The position numbers were made by a program, and so were the translations under genes. The notes under the pieces are model-generated. The model saw only the letters and a list, made by a program, of their open reading frames with translations, was not told where the DNA came from and ran no database searches. From positions 992,001 to 1,056,000 of the forward strand of contig CM062386.1 of the NCBI GenBank assembly GCA_031310005.1: a stretch of 64,000 nucleotides of DNA, written 5' to 3'. The stretch's first letter is position 1. The number at the start of each line of letters is the position of its first letter. Positions 34,919 through 46,279 of this stretch are shown here, in pieces. This stretch comes from Dactylellina haptotyla (lineage: Eukaryota > Ascomycota > Orbiliomycetes > Orbiliales > Orbiliaceae).

Positions 34919-36367
34919 ATGTCGTCTGCAGGGTCTCTGATCCAGCCAACAATATCGAATGTCTTCTGCCAGACAAACGAAGATGCCTTGATGATAGTCG
35001 AACTCATCCTACAACGGCAGCTATTCACAGTGCAGAGGAGGGCTCAAGACAGGGAACGGGCGTCTGCAGTTCAGTCGGGGAACGTATTTGTTTTCGAGCA
35101 CACCGACACCGGTATCAAGAGATGGACCGATGGCGTGCACTGGAGTCCGAGTCGAATTCTAGGGAACTTTCTGTTATACCGGGAGCTATCCAGGCCGTTC
35201 CCACCAGGGCAGAAGAAGAGGGCCCAAAGAAAAAACACCACAAAGGCTCGTCGGCCCCCAAACGCGGAGATGGACGACCCTCATAACCAGTTTCACCCCA
35301 TGGGACTGCCTGATCCGGGAAGGTCGGGGCCACCGGGTGATTCTGATCGCTCGCTTGTTGGCTCGCTAATTGACTCCTATGACTTCAAAACGAACGGCCT
35401 AGTAAAGAAAACCATCAGTATCCAAGACGAAAACAACCGACAATTCCACCTGATATCTTACTATATTCCTCAGGATGTCCTGGACAACCGACTCACCAGA
35501 CCGACAGAAATCTCGGCCTACAACCATATTAGACCAAGGACGACTTTGTTCATTTCGTCTTCTTTAAGGCAACCGACATCAGACATGTCACGAAGGCCTT
35601 CGTTCATGGAGGATGGAGGTCCGGATGCCATGTTCGAGGCTCAGACAGACGAGGACGATGATAATTCGCCCTCAAAAATAGGGTCGTACGGTCGACACGA
35701 TCCGCATCACCCGCATTCCTTCCTCCCGAACAGCTTTTCAGGTGGCCCATCAGACTACAATTATATGCAGTCGCCTGTAAACTACTTCCCTCCAACAGGT
35801 AGTCCGCATGGGTATCCAGCGGGGGAGATTCCGCACCAAAGTGACCCAATGAAGGTAGAAGATTATGACATTCCCCATAATAGCCACAACCCAAGATACC
35901 ACCCTCCATATCCACCGGCCTACACGACAAGTATGAGTAGTGCCCCTGTCAGTGCCCCCTTATCTCTCCCTGCTCAAACAGAAACCATCACTTCACAGAG
36001 TTGGTCTGGAAGCCAGTACTCTGGATTCCAAAATTCGCCTCTTAACACCAGTGCCCTTTCTGGGAGCGCGCCGTATCGATCGACGTATTCGACAGTTGGA
36101 AGTGGCCATTACGATCGGCCGATGGTACCGAGTCCCGCAGCTTCGAACTATAGCTCAGCATCATCAACGGCCTGGACACAGCCGATATACGGCACCCATA
36201 GCCCCCAGCCCGGCCAACAGCAAATGCAAGATCGAGGTCGATTCCCACCGCCAGATAACTTTGTTGGTTGGACTTCTTCGCCACAATCGGCTCCAGGGAC
36301 GAGAACAGGCACAGTAAATGACGAAGATGTCTTGCATCACTATCCTCCTCAGTGGACCGGCCAGTAA
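34919..36367 (+). CDS. RYP1: WOPR-domain transcription factor (Wor1/Ryp1/Sge1 family)
   Basis: Family: fungal master regulators of morphology and virulence (Wor1 white-opaque switching, Ryp1 yeast-phase growth, Sge1). Seen: intronless, 482 residues. WOPRa half (about 12-125): DALMIVELILQRQLFTVQRR, DRERA, SGNVFVFEH, GIKRWTDGVHWSPSRILGNFL and YRELSRPFPPGQKKRA. WOPRb half (about 175-240): LVKKTISI, FHLISYYIPQDVLDNRL. KRWTDG is the threonine-containing kinase-type site known in Wor1/Gti1. The C-terminal half is Pro/Ser/Tyr/Gln-rich and probably disordered. Start: I chose the ATG at 34919. The frame is open upstream to 34811 but only with non-ATG codons. GIKRWTDG and HWSPSRILGNF place it in the WOPR family; the Ryp1 paralog call is less certain than the family. 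It is isolated between 8.0 and 4.3 kb of non-coding DNA. Confidence 0.93.
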   Translation: MSSAGSLIQPTISNVFCQTNEDALMIVELILQRQLFTVQRRAQDRERASAVQSGNVFVFEHTDTGIKRWTDGVHWSPSRILGNFLLYRELSRPFPPGQKKRAQRKNTTKARRPPNAEMDDPHNQFHPMGLPDPGRSGPPGDSDRSLVGSLIDSYDFKTNGLVKKTISIQDENNRQFHLISYYIPQDVLDNRLTRPTEISAYNHIRPRTTLFISSSLRQPTSDMSRRPSFMEDGGPDAMFEAQTDEDDDNSPSKIGSYGRHDPHHPHSFLPNSFSGGPSDYNYMQSPVNYFPPTGSPHGYPAGEIPHQSDPMKVEDYDIPHNSHNPRYHPPYPPAYTTSMSSAPVSAPLSLPAQTETITSQSWSGSQYSGFQNSPLNTSALSGSAPYRSTYSTVGSGHYDRPMVPSPAASNYSSASSTAWTQPIYGTHSPQPGQQQMQDRGRFPPPDNFVGWTSSPQSAPGTRTGTVNDEDVLHHYPPQWTGQ

Positions 36368-39300
36368 ACGGATAGGCCTGTAGTCTGACTGAAAACACGA
36401 AAACCCTTTTCATATCGAATATTCTTCCCTTTCCTCGGCATTCCAGTGATGGTGGTGGTGGCGCTTGCTCGGGTTTCCAAAATTCTAAAAGAAAAAAAAG
36501 ATTAACTTGTGTAAAAGAGGGTCTCTCGTGGGAGAAACGGGTTGCATGACTTTTGATGTAACGTTAGCGTCTGTTGTTTATATTTTTTTGTTATTTCTTA
36601 TTTCTTCTTCTTCCTTTTCCCGCCTCCCGGTTGATGGACATAGAAAGTGTTTTTTCTTACCTTCAGAGAATAATTTAGTGATGATGAAATACAGTTATCG
36701 GACCGTTATAACCCAATTCTCTTGACTAAACAGTTGGACATTGTAAAAACATGTCTTTTTAAATTAAACCTTCCAGTTAAACTTTGAAAGTTTGAGGGAC
36801 TGGCCAATACCAACCGTCTGTGGCTGTACGTGGCAGTAAAATCCATGTATACAGGGGACCCAATGTCGAACGCCTAAGCATCCACGTATATATACAACTC
36901 TGTGCCTTCCTATCATTATTGTCGATTATCCCTGGGTAGTCTCGAACCTAGACCTTCTACTGTACACAGTCCTTGGGGGCTGAAACAGATATGGGAATCG
37001 CAATTCTTTTTCTTTGTGGCCTAGTTATGTAATCTGCGGGAGAGTAGGTAGGCATCCTGGACTGATTCGAGGAACAAGGCATTGTAAACCCCTGTATTCG
37101 ACTACGATTGACGGTTCATTGGGACACAAGGGCCATTTGCAAAACGTATTGGTGTCAGAGCCCGAATAATTACTGTCTGACGGAAGGACATGGTCGCGTT
37201 GGAATCGAGGCTCGTTCCGGTAAGGGCGCTTAGAGGATTTGATATGATATTGACCAAGTAGGAAGGATCGAATAATTGGGCATGTCTAATCTTCTCGACG
37301 GTATAATATTTCGGTATGGTCTAACGACAAGGGCCAAGGGTGAATCGGGAAAGACAGGCTCTTTCTAGGAAAAAAGACTAGATTTATGGTGTTGGGTTTC
37401 CTGCTAGAGGGAGGTATTGGGGCCTGTTTAATGTTAAACGTAGCCTGAAAGTAGTGCAGCGTATGATTGATTATATTCCGCAGCGAGCTGATGGACACCA
37501 GAACATATATTCGAATAATACGCACCTAGGATGACGAAACAAGGATTCTGTTCTTACCGTGCAGCGTTGGCAAAAGAAAAGGGACTTTTAAGTACTTCTT
37601 TGGAGCGGCTCAACCTGCAACCGACACCTCTTACACGGACAGTACAATTAGGCACTCTGGCTGTTCTTGTATCGCATCCCCTTAGTAGGCTCTTTTTATT
37701 ATAGTAATATACCCCGCGAAGAGGCTATTATTATTTTCTTTTCAATCAAGTATACCTTTGATGTTTTGGCTCTTTTGTTTTCCTAAACCGAAAGGCTGAT
37801 AAACTAACTTACTTATGTCCGATGGGCATGGGACTCCAATGGCGGGCCCTCCATTCTCTCAATAGAAAATGTGGGTAGGATGACGCGAAATTTAACCCAC
37901 TTACCTGCATGACAAAGTTCTTCATCGTGTCTACATGCCATTTAGACGATTTGGGGGAGAAAGCTACGGGTTCAATTGTAAGAGCCGAAAAAAGCCCACT
38001 TGTCAAAGAATAACCCTTAATCGTTTTCTGGAGTGCATGTGCATACGCTCTAACGTAACTTAAAAAAAGCATGGCTACTGGCGTCTGGACCATCCGAAAG
38101 TTGACCGCAGACACGCTAGCTAGTGGGTCATAAAAAAAAATTCAAGCGCTCATCTAACCACTAGATCCAAGATCCAACTAGCAGCGGCAGAGAGGGCAAA
38201 GGGAACACCGCCAAAAAACAAAACAAGAGAGTGAGAGAAAATGAAGGGGAAAAAATTCGCTCTGGATATACCGAAAATCCCAAGCGCCAGTTCGCGAAAC
38301 AAATTTTGCAAGGGAATATCAGACGAACGGCATTCGAAATCCCGGGATTTTTTATTTTATTTTTTTTCGTGAGGAGTGTGCACCCAGTTCATGAGCAGGA
38401 AATGGACCCATCCCAGCTAGTCGCTGGGATTGTGTGTAGGTGTACATTAACTGTGTGGTGGTGGTGGGTTCCTTCGCATTCGGGCTATTTTGTACCACTC
38501 CGATTCCAAATGTTGGCGGGATACTTTCGTACCTTTTCCAAAGTTTTTGGAGCTATTTACGCTCCCAAAGCCTGCGAGCTTGGCAAGGGGATCTTTGTTT
38601 TTTTCGGTTTTTTTCTTTTCTTTCTTACCTTTTGATTATTTTAACCATGTTTTAGTGGGTATTCATGCAAATCGTTTTCCAGTTTATGATCGTGTTACAC
38701 AGCTTTCTGCCTGTTGAGTTCCGTTAACTTGACTACTGGGATAAGTCGGAAAAAGTTGAAGGGCGGAAAAAAAAAGAGTTGTGATGAAACCCTCAGAAAA
38801 TTGATCCGAGTGGCCGTGGTTCCGTAAGAATTTTGAAAGAAGTTGGAGTAAATCGAACCGAAAGGAGGTACTCAATTGACAAACTAGACGGGCGGAAAAA
38901 AAAGGAAAATAAGACCTTGCGTTTTTTCCCTTGTGATTTAGAGTCCAGAAGTTTTTCTGGAGTTCTCGCCCAGCGAATGCTTCGATTCCCATTGCCTGAT
39001 ACCTTCCTAGACTAGGTGCATGAACATGCATGAAATCGACGGTGCAACCAGGCTCTCGTTTTTGAAGCGGACTAGCTTGGGCACGGAACCTATCACATAC
39101 ACAAACAAGTCCTGAGGCTTGTAATTGGCGGGATGTGCGGAAAGTGCGTTCACTCATCTAGGTGTGTGCTATAGATTTAATACCCGTTTCGAGCAAGGAA
39201 AAGTAAGAAACGAGATAGAATGCATATTGCATGCGCATTTCGGTTTAAATGGCAAAAAAAGTAGAGGGTCGAAATGAGAAAAGAGGAACAAATAAGCTGA

Positions 39301-40702
39301 TCTTTCTTGGGATACAGCTCTTGAATACGGGCTTTCTTCACATGGGAGCCATTTTCTAGAGTTTACTACCGGTGCACGTGGGCGAGGACCGCTTCTAGAA
39401 GGGCTCTCTCTAAATACTAATGCCAAAATATGAGACAATTCCATATTGATCATCGAGTTGATTGCTACGGAATGAGGTCAAAGAATGTGGGTCTCTCAAG
39501 CCTCTTTTTTTTTTTTCAATCATTCCCAGACAAAACGCCAGAATCTCAGCTAGCCCCTTGATAATACCATGGCAATGGTGGTTGAGAGTCCGGCCTGAGT
39601 CGGGTTGATGGTGGGTGAAGGCAAGGATTAGAGAATGACTAGAAATTTGCCGAAACCCGAGAGGAAAGTATCTTATTGGGAGTGGTGGCCAGTTCGCACT
39701 CGCACGCCGACTTCAAGCGGATGGATTCGTCGACAAAACAAGGATTGTCCTGTGCTGAAGGTCTCCTTCCCAGAAAACCCACCGAGAACTCATTCTGCAT
39801 AGTGTATCTTTCTGGAGCTCACCTTGTTGTGGCCGTTCTTTGGAAGGATTGGATTGTTCAACATTGTTACATTATCGTTTTCAAAACATAATGGCAACAG
39901 AGGACATAGTTAAAATCCGATGATGTCGATAGTCGATAGACGCAACGACTGCCGCGTAGACAATAGGCCAGAGCGCCGGAACGAAATACCAAAGCCAGGG
40001 GATACAGATGAGAACCTTCGCCTAGATAAGATAATAGTTACATTACCATGGCTTGCCTTTCCAGAGGCGGATTTCGAGTGTGAGAATAAGGTTCGACAAC
40101 GTTGTTCGGATCTCAAAACCTTAAATTTAGAGTTTTCGTTAGAAAAAATTTGTTTTGTTAACCGTATTTTAAACTAAACGCCAGCCCTAAGCTCAATCAA
40201 TACTCTGGCCTGCTTAGTTAGTTATTACTACATGCCATTATTGGCTCGGCTGCACTAATCCTCTCCTCTTTACATTCTGTGTAAAATCTCTTCTTTGAAG
40301 GTCGTTGGCGAACGACTTTGGCGATGTCGACACAGACCACGACTATTTGCCGCTTACTTTAGCAACAAAGCCCAAAGGCTGGAAACTTTCCGCTCCTCCA
40401 ACGTGTTTTGCAGCCCAAGACGAAGAAAAAGAAAAAAGAAGGAAGGAATGTAAGAGGGAAAACCGGACTATCCACTTCCGAACTAATTTGCACAGTTGCT
40501 TTTGCTTTTGTACCAGAGGTCACTTTCCTTCTCCGGCCCGCGTCCTTTTTTTTTTTTTTTTTTCATCGTGAAGGACAAAACCCGCTTCCCTGCCAAGACA
40601 AAATATCAACGCTCAGCTATCACGATAAATTTGAGGGTCTCATGACCAAGGATATGATCCCTTCTACGTTACAGGTCTGCATCTAGCTGGTAGCTGGGCA
40701 CA
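36368..40702. other. 4.3-kb gene-free region downstream of the WOPR gene
   Basis: No conserved protein in any frame; open frames such as 38231-38635 are low-complexity hydrophobic translations of T-rich DNA. It should hold the WOPR 3' UTR and the MTO1 promoter. A perfect palindrome AAACTTTGAAAGTTT lies at 36779-36793. Confidence 0.5.
36779..36793. promoter_or_regulatory. Palindromic Wor1-like site (candidate)
   Basis: AAACTTT-G-AAAGTTT, 412 bp after the WOPR stop codon. The published Wor1 core is TTAAAGTTT; each arm here matches it with one mismatch. Autoregulation is a hypothesis only. Confidence 0.35.
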
Positions 40703-43347
40703 ATGTTGGGGACCCGTCTCTCTCGAACTGGTGCTGCTCGGACACTTCGGTGGAGAAATCCTCTCTCATCAGGGTTTTCTACTGCACGACGCAGTTTAGC
40801 CACAAGTGCATCTGAGGATAGGTAAGATTGCGAGGCTCTTTTACCAACAACACCCCCAAAAAAGCCATTCTTTGCGCGGCTGATATCCTTTTGAATATCA
40901 CATTTTAATCCCCTAAAAGAAGCAAAATATGAAACTAACCAATGACGTAGCACTACTGGAGTATTCTACGATGTCGTTGTCGTTGGTGGTGGACACGCTG
41001 GTTGCGAGGCATCTGCTGCTGCTGCAAGATGTATGTCCCATGCCGTTTTTGGCGAACTTGTTGCAAGCAAACAGCGATATCTGACGAGATGCATTTGGTC
41101 AACCAGCTGGAGCTCGGACGGCCCTGGTGACCCAGAAGCTTGCAAGTATAGGAGTTTGCTCCTGCAACCCGAGTTTCGGTGGTATTGGAAAGGGTATAAT
41201 GATTAGAGAAATCGATGCATTGGATGGTCTCTGTGGTCGTCTTGTTGGTAAGGCTGCTGTCAAGCTCATGATCCTACAATCATATCGAATCCTAATCAAC
41301 TATTTTTTTTTTTTTTACAGATAAGGCCGGTAGTCAATTCAGGATTCTGAATCGAAGAAAAGGTCCTGCGGTTTGGGTCCGTGCACATCAACTAAACCTT
41401 AAAGATACTAGATCATGATGTTGATAGAAATGCGCGTCAACAGGGCCCGAGGGCATTGATTGATAGAAAGCTTTACAAAAAGCATATGCAAGCTGAGCTT
41501 GCCAATTATCCCAATCTGACGCTTAAAGAAGGCTCCGTTGCAGACGTCATTATTGACAAGAATGAAGGCTTCCAACAGGATGGTGACGGGCACTACGGCC
41601 AGGTTACTGGTATCAAATTGGAATCCGGAGAGGAAATTTACACCAAACATATTGTGATAACTACCGGCACGTTCCTGAGCGGGGAGATACATATCGGTAT
41701 GACTAAAATAACCCCTAGCTGAAGTATTTCGGAAAGTTCCGCAATGCAACTAACGATACTCCAGGCTTGGACGTATTTCCATCTGGACGCATGGGCGAAG
41801 CCGCGTCTTTTGGGATCAGCAAGTCACTACGCGAAGCAGGTTTCAAGTTAGGTCGTCTCAAGACTGGGACACCACCACGCATTGATGGAAACACTATCAA
41901 TTACAACAGCCTAGAGATCCAATATGCAGATGATCCACCTGTGCCTTTCAGTTATCTCCATGAGAAAGTAGAACAAGAGGTATTGAGACCCGGTTGGCCT
42001 TTTTAGGATGTGGAGAAGTTAACCCCTGGATATAGAAGCAACTTACCTGCTACCAGACTTTCACAACCGCCGAGGGCCATGACATAATCCGAAACAACCT
42101 AGACAAGTCAATACATATTCGGGAAACTGTCAAAGGCCCTCGATACTGCCCTTCTCTAGAATCCAAGATAATTCGGTTCTCTCAGAAAGAGAGGCATGTT
42201 ATTTGGCTTGAGCCTGAAGGATACGATGATAATATCGTTTATCCGAATGGTATTAGTATGACGGTTCCGGCTGACGTGCAAGAAGCCTTCCTTCGTACTA
42301 TACCCGGGCTGGAAAATGCCACAATGACGCAGGCAGGCTACGGTGTGGAGTACGATTATGTCGACCCTCGAAGCCTACGTGCCACATTGGAAACTAAGGC
42401 CATCAAAGGACTCTTCTTAGCCGGACAGATCAATGGAACTACAGGATACGAGGAAGCAGCTTCCCAGGGTATCATCGCTGGAATCAATGCTGGGCTGTCA
42501 GCTAAGAATAAACCACAAATGACGCTCCTTCGCTCCGATGGATATATTGGAATCATGGTTGACGACCTTATTACAAAAGGGGTCTCCGAACCGTACCGGA
42601 TGTTTACGGCAAGATCCGAGTTCAGAATGTCTGCAAGATCAGACAATGCAGATCTACGGCTCACGGAAAAGGGCCGAAAACATGGAGTGGTTGGGAACAA
42701 GAGATGGAACCACTTCCAGAACGAATATGCGATGATGGAGGCGGTCAGATCCACAATGGAAGGCTTGGTACTCAGTGCGCCGAAATGGGTTGAAAGGGGA
42801 ATCGAGGTCTCGGCGGATGCCTTCAAGTATAGCGCATTCGATCTCTTGAGAAAGAATCACCTAACGACGAACTCTTTCTTGGATGTCTTTCCAGAACTCA
42901 GCAAGTTCCCTGAGAGGATAAGAGAAAGGATAAATATCGAAGGTACATATGCGCCATACATCAAACAACAGATGGACGACATACGTCTATTCGAGCGAGA
43001 TGAAAACCTCGTCTTGCCTCCTAGCATGGACTACTCTGGGATCGTTGGGCTATCTTCAGAGGAGAAGGCCTTACTTTCCGCAACTAAACCCGAATCAATC
43101 GGACAGGCGAGAAGAATTGAAGGGGTGAGCAGTTTTCGATCCATCCAAAATTCGAGGACCAAACACTGACTGCAAGTTTTAGATGACACCATCTAGCTGT
43201 TTGATTCTACTCAAATATGCAAACAGACGTCTCCGAGCCCTTAGCTATGCAAATCGAGCCCACCCTCCTGAAGCTGCACAGGAGACTCTACTAAAAACTT
43301 CAGAGACGTCCGTGCTACCGCCACCAACAGGGGACGCCACAACGTAA
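40703..43347 (+). CDS. MTO1: Mitochondrial tRNA uridine-34 modification enzyme MTO1 (GidA/MnmG)
   Basis: FAD enzyme that, with MSS1, installs the carboxymethylaminomethyl group on U34 of mitochondrial tRNAs. Seen: an Arg/Ser-rich presequence ([18 protein letters not shown]), then the FAD-binding motif [66 protein letters not shown] and [49 protein letters not shown] and [21 protein letters not shown] follow, and then the C-terminal helical domain with [25 protein letters not shown]. Eight exons or so; the final one (after the intron near 43123-43183) ends at PTGDATT. The conserved first Cys of the CNPS block is present. It heads a run of three mitochondrial genes. Confidence 0.96.
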
Positions 43348-43708
43348 TTATCATTATAGTAGATAATTGCACGGTATAATACTGTATTATATATCCTTAT
43401 TTTTGCATTCCTGTACATATCTGTATTTCCTTCTTAGCGCTGAAAATTTTACGTCGTCAATCGAATATAGTGACTCCCTGGTTTTCGTGGGACACAGCAT
43501 GTTGATGTCCGGGAATGTGTTGGTGTGATTCTTCCTTTCCTTTGGGCCTCGGCCAAATCCCTACGATGACGTTGAGGTGCACTGTGATCTTTCCACACCA
43601 CAATCATCCCCCACTAACAAACCTTAGCGACAGCGCCGACTTCACGGCGAGGACGAGAACACCGTACGAAGCACCCTCGGGGCGGTTCGAGCACCGCATA
43701 GTCATCCG
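43348..43708. other. MTO1 3' flank / promoter of the FMP32-type gene
   Basis: 361 bp between two tandem plus-strand genes; AT-rich just after the MTO1 stop. No specific element seen. Confidence 0.55.
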
Positions 43709-45168
43709 ATGTCACTACCTCGCCTCACATTCCTCTATCCCAGCTTTTTCTCAACGGCGCGGGGCCACTGTGGTGCAGCCTGCTGCAAACATGCTGCTCG
43801 CACTGTCAGCAGCAAATACCCAGGCAGAACGAAACGATGCTCGTTCGCTTCGATATCAGGACATACAGATGTTTACAGGCCGATAATATTCCAAAGGAGA
43901 GGCGTGAGCACCCTGCAGGAATCTACGCCGAGACGGGATGATGCAGTACTTGCGGGTGGTTCAATAGTACCTCCTACTCCGGCAAAAAAGACATCCATTG
44001 GTACAGCCGCAGCAAAAACGGAAGAGAATCCAGAGAAAGCACTGGGGAAGGGATCGGAGAAAACAACAGAGAAGATACCGAGTCCGGTCGAAACATCCCA
44101 AGCGCAGCCTACCGATATAGGCATCAACTATAAACAAGATATATCACACGAAACCTCAGCGTTGGATGTTATAACGGATGTGAAAGCGCCCAAAGCACAG
44201 GAACCGGAAGAAAAAAGGGGGCAAGGAACCGCCGGGGCAGGCACACCTGATAAGCCGGGAAGCCAGCCAACGGCTGTTAAGCCGAAAACCGCGGCAGAGT
44301 TAGCTATGAGCCAGATGTTGGCGAAGTTATATCATAACTTTGATACATATGCCATGGTTAAGCAGTTAGAAACCGGTGGTCTTACTTACGGTCAATCGGT
44401 AACAGCTATGAAAGCTATCCGGGGTTTGTTAGCAGCAAACCTCGAAAAAGCAAAGGAGACGATGGTGACAAAGTCTATGTCGGAAAATGTATGACTCCCC
44501 GATGAGTATCGAGACAACGCGAGTCGATGCTGATGAGGTGCTTTGAGATAGGAGAATTATCTTTTTCGAGCCGCGTGTTCAGAATTGAAAACAGAAACAG
44601 AGTCTTCAAGGCGCACAGCACTCGAGAAAACCAGGATAGATCGTGCTCAAATACAACATGAATATGAACAGTTAGAGCAAAAACTTAACGAGGACCTAAT
44701 GAACCTCAAGGACGAGGTATCTAGTCTTTTTAATGATCGCAAAATAGTCACAAGACAAGAACAACGAGCAATGGAGGTCAAGATCCAGGAACTAAATTAC
44801 AAGTTAACCATTTTATTAAATGGTGATATGAAAAGTGAGATCGAGGCTTTAAGATGGACTACGACTCGAAGAGGCTTGGTAAGTTACACCAGGAATGAAG
44901 CTATTTATGTTGTGTTTCTAATATATTATACAAGATTGCCATTGCGATCATCGCCGTTCTAGTGGTAACACTTATACGTTACACGAGCGTTCAGTCGCAT
45001 GCCGCCACAAAGAAAGAAGCTTTGGAAGCGAAAGACCTGAAGTCTAAAGACTCGCTCCATCATGCCGCCGATGCGGGGCTGGTCGCGACTCTTTCATCAT
45101 CCGGTGCGCGAGGTAGACCAGACGGAAAGGATAATGGTGACGGCGGGACGTTTGTATCACTCGGATAG
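43709..45168 (+). CDS. FMP32: Mitochondrial coiled-coil membrane protein, FMP32/MCUR1 (DUF1640) family
   Basis: Family: DUF1640 proteins (yeast Fmp32/Put7, human CCDC90/MCUR1) are inner-membrane coiled-coil proteins linked to cytochrome oxidase assembly, proline metabolism or the calcium uniporter. Seen: a basic, Cys/Ser-rich N-terminus consistent with import, a low-complexity Lys/Glu/Thr linker, then the diagnostic FDTYAMVKQLETGGLTYGQSVTAMKAIRGLL. The short exon element ENYLFRAACSELKTE follows an intron ending at about 44553. Then comes a coiled coil (EYEQLEQKLNEDLMNLKDEVSSLF through LNGDMKSEIEALRW) and, after another intron, a single TM IAIIAVLVVTLIRY and a hydrophilic tail. The start ATG is the least certain part. 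It converges with the release-factor gene 123 bp away. Confidence 0.9.
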
Positions 45169-45291
45169 AAGGGATATCCTATTTGCAACACCTCGCCACT
45201 CTGAATATATATATTTTCGCCCATAACTCTGAGTATAGAAGCTTTATTCCACAGTCGCCCGTATTTAGAGTTGGGTAGTAAGAGAAATCGG

Positions 45292-46279
45292 TTATTTGGG
45301 TCGTATCTCTTTGGATGCGGTCTGCGTTTTAGATGCCTCCTCTAAGTATGTACTGACTTGCTCATCTGCGTCCTCATCGATATCTCCATAATCTTCCCAG
45401 TCCTCTTTCGTCTCGTCCCCTGCTTCCAATTCACCAGCTATAGCACTCCCAGCCGCCAGCTGTCCCGCAGTCTCTTGATTGGCGTCGCCTAACTTCCGAT
45501 ACCTTGACACGCATCAACAAATTATTAGTGTCCAAAACTCTTGCATTAGATTATTTACCAATAATACCTACTTGCGCAAACTCTTTTTCCTCTTGCTGGC
45601 CTTTTTCTTCCTCGCAACCTCATTGAGGACGTTATTCCGGCTTTGGTCTCCTTTTTCGATATCTTCTAGTTTTGAGGCCAAAAGTTGCCTCGCTATTTTT
45701 CGGTTTTGCTCTCGGGATCGAGTTTCTTGGGACTTGACCACAATGCCAGTTGGTACATGACGGAGTTGAACCGCGGATGAGGTTTTATTCTTGGGAAATT
45801 AGAGTTAGAGTTATTATATAGACTTCCGAATAGTGCAAAGGTAGTAGAATCGATGGATACCCACAACTTGGATATTTTAATATCTTAATGTTAGCCATCT
45901 TAAACAGAAGTTATTAATAGTTGGAATACTTACTTTTTTGGCCACCTTATTTCATCCAAAATCATTCTATCAGCTATCCAAACTACCAGATATCAGGATA
46001 GTGAATAAGTGTCCTACCAGGGCCGCTATATGCATTCGAAATTTTCCTCCGTTAGAATCTCGCGGACCATTGTGTAATTTCAATGACAAATACTTACCTT
46101 CCTTTGAGGAATTTCTCTTCTATGTCTTCTTCGCTTACAGTTGGTCGTGGTGGCATCTGTTTTTTACCGACTATTGCAGTTGCGTTGAACGGACGAGAAA
46201 ACAAAGCGGGAGCCCTATGATCTCCCGTTCGTATCAATTCAAATGGCGCTCTACCTAATGCTCTTCTAGCAGCGAACAT
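45292..46279 (-). CDS. RSO55: Mitochondrial GGQ peptide-release factor, RSO55/MTRFR (C12orf65) family, with micro-exons
   Basis: Family: small mitochondrial class-I-type release factors that rescue stalled mitoribosomes by hydrolysing peptidyl-tRNA. Model: six exons, 46098-46279 (182 nt), 46018-46025 (8 nt), 45934-45945 (12 nt), 45865-45866 (2 nt), 45572-45789 (218 nt) and 45292-45502 (211 nt). Together they are 633 nt, in frame, coding 210 residues. The N-terminal presequence MFAARRALGRAPFELIRTG is basic. The joined core reads [36 protein letters not shown] in the order exon 1, S/G/P, GGQK, I, then exon 5; this is the canonical GGQ motif. A basic tail (ARKKKASKRKKSLRKYRK) precedes an acidic C-terminus. 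The 8- and 12-nt exons are well supported by flanking AG/GT and conserved residues. The 2-nt exon is needed for the Ile codon but needs RNA proof. Confidence 0.85.

Noticed and set aside
38231-38635. 134-codon plus-strand frame
   Set aside because: Low-complexity Phe/Trp-rich translation of T-rich DNA in a gene-free region.
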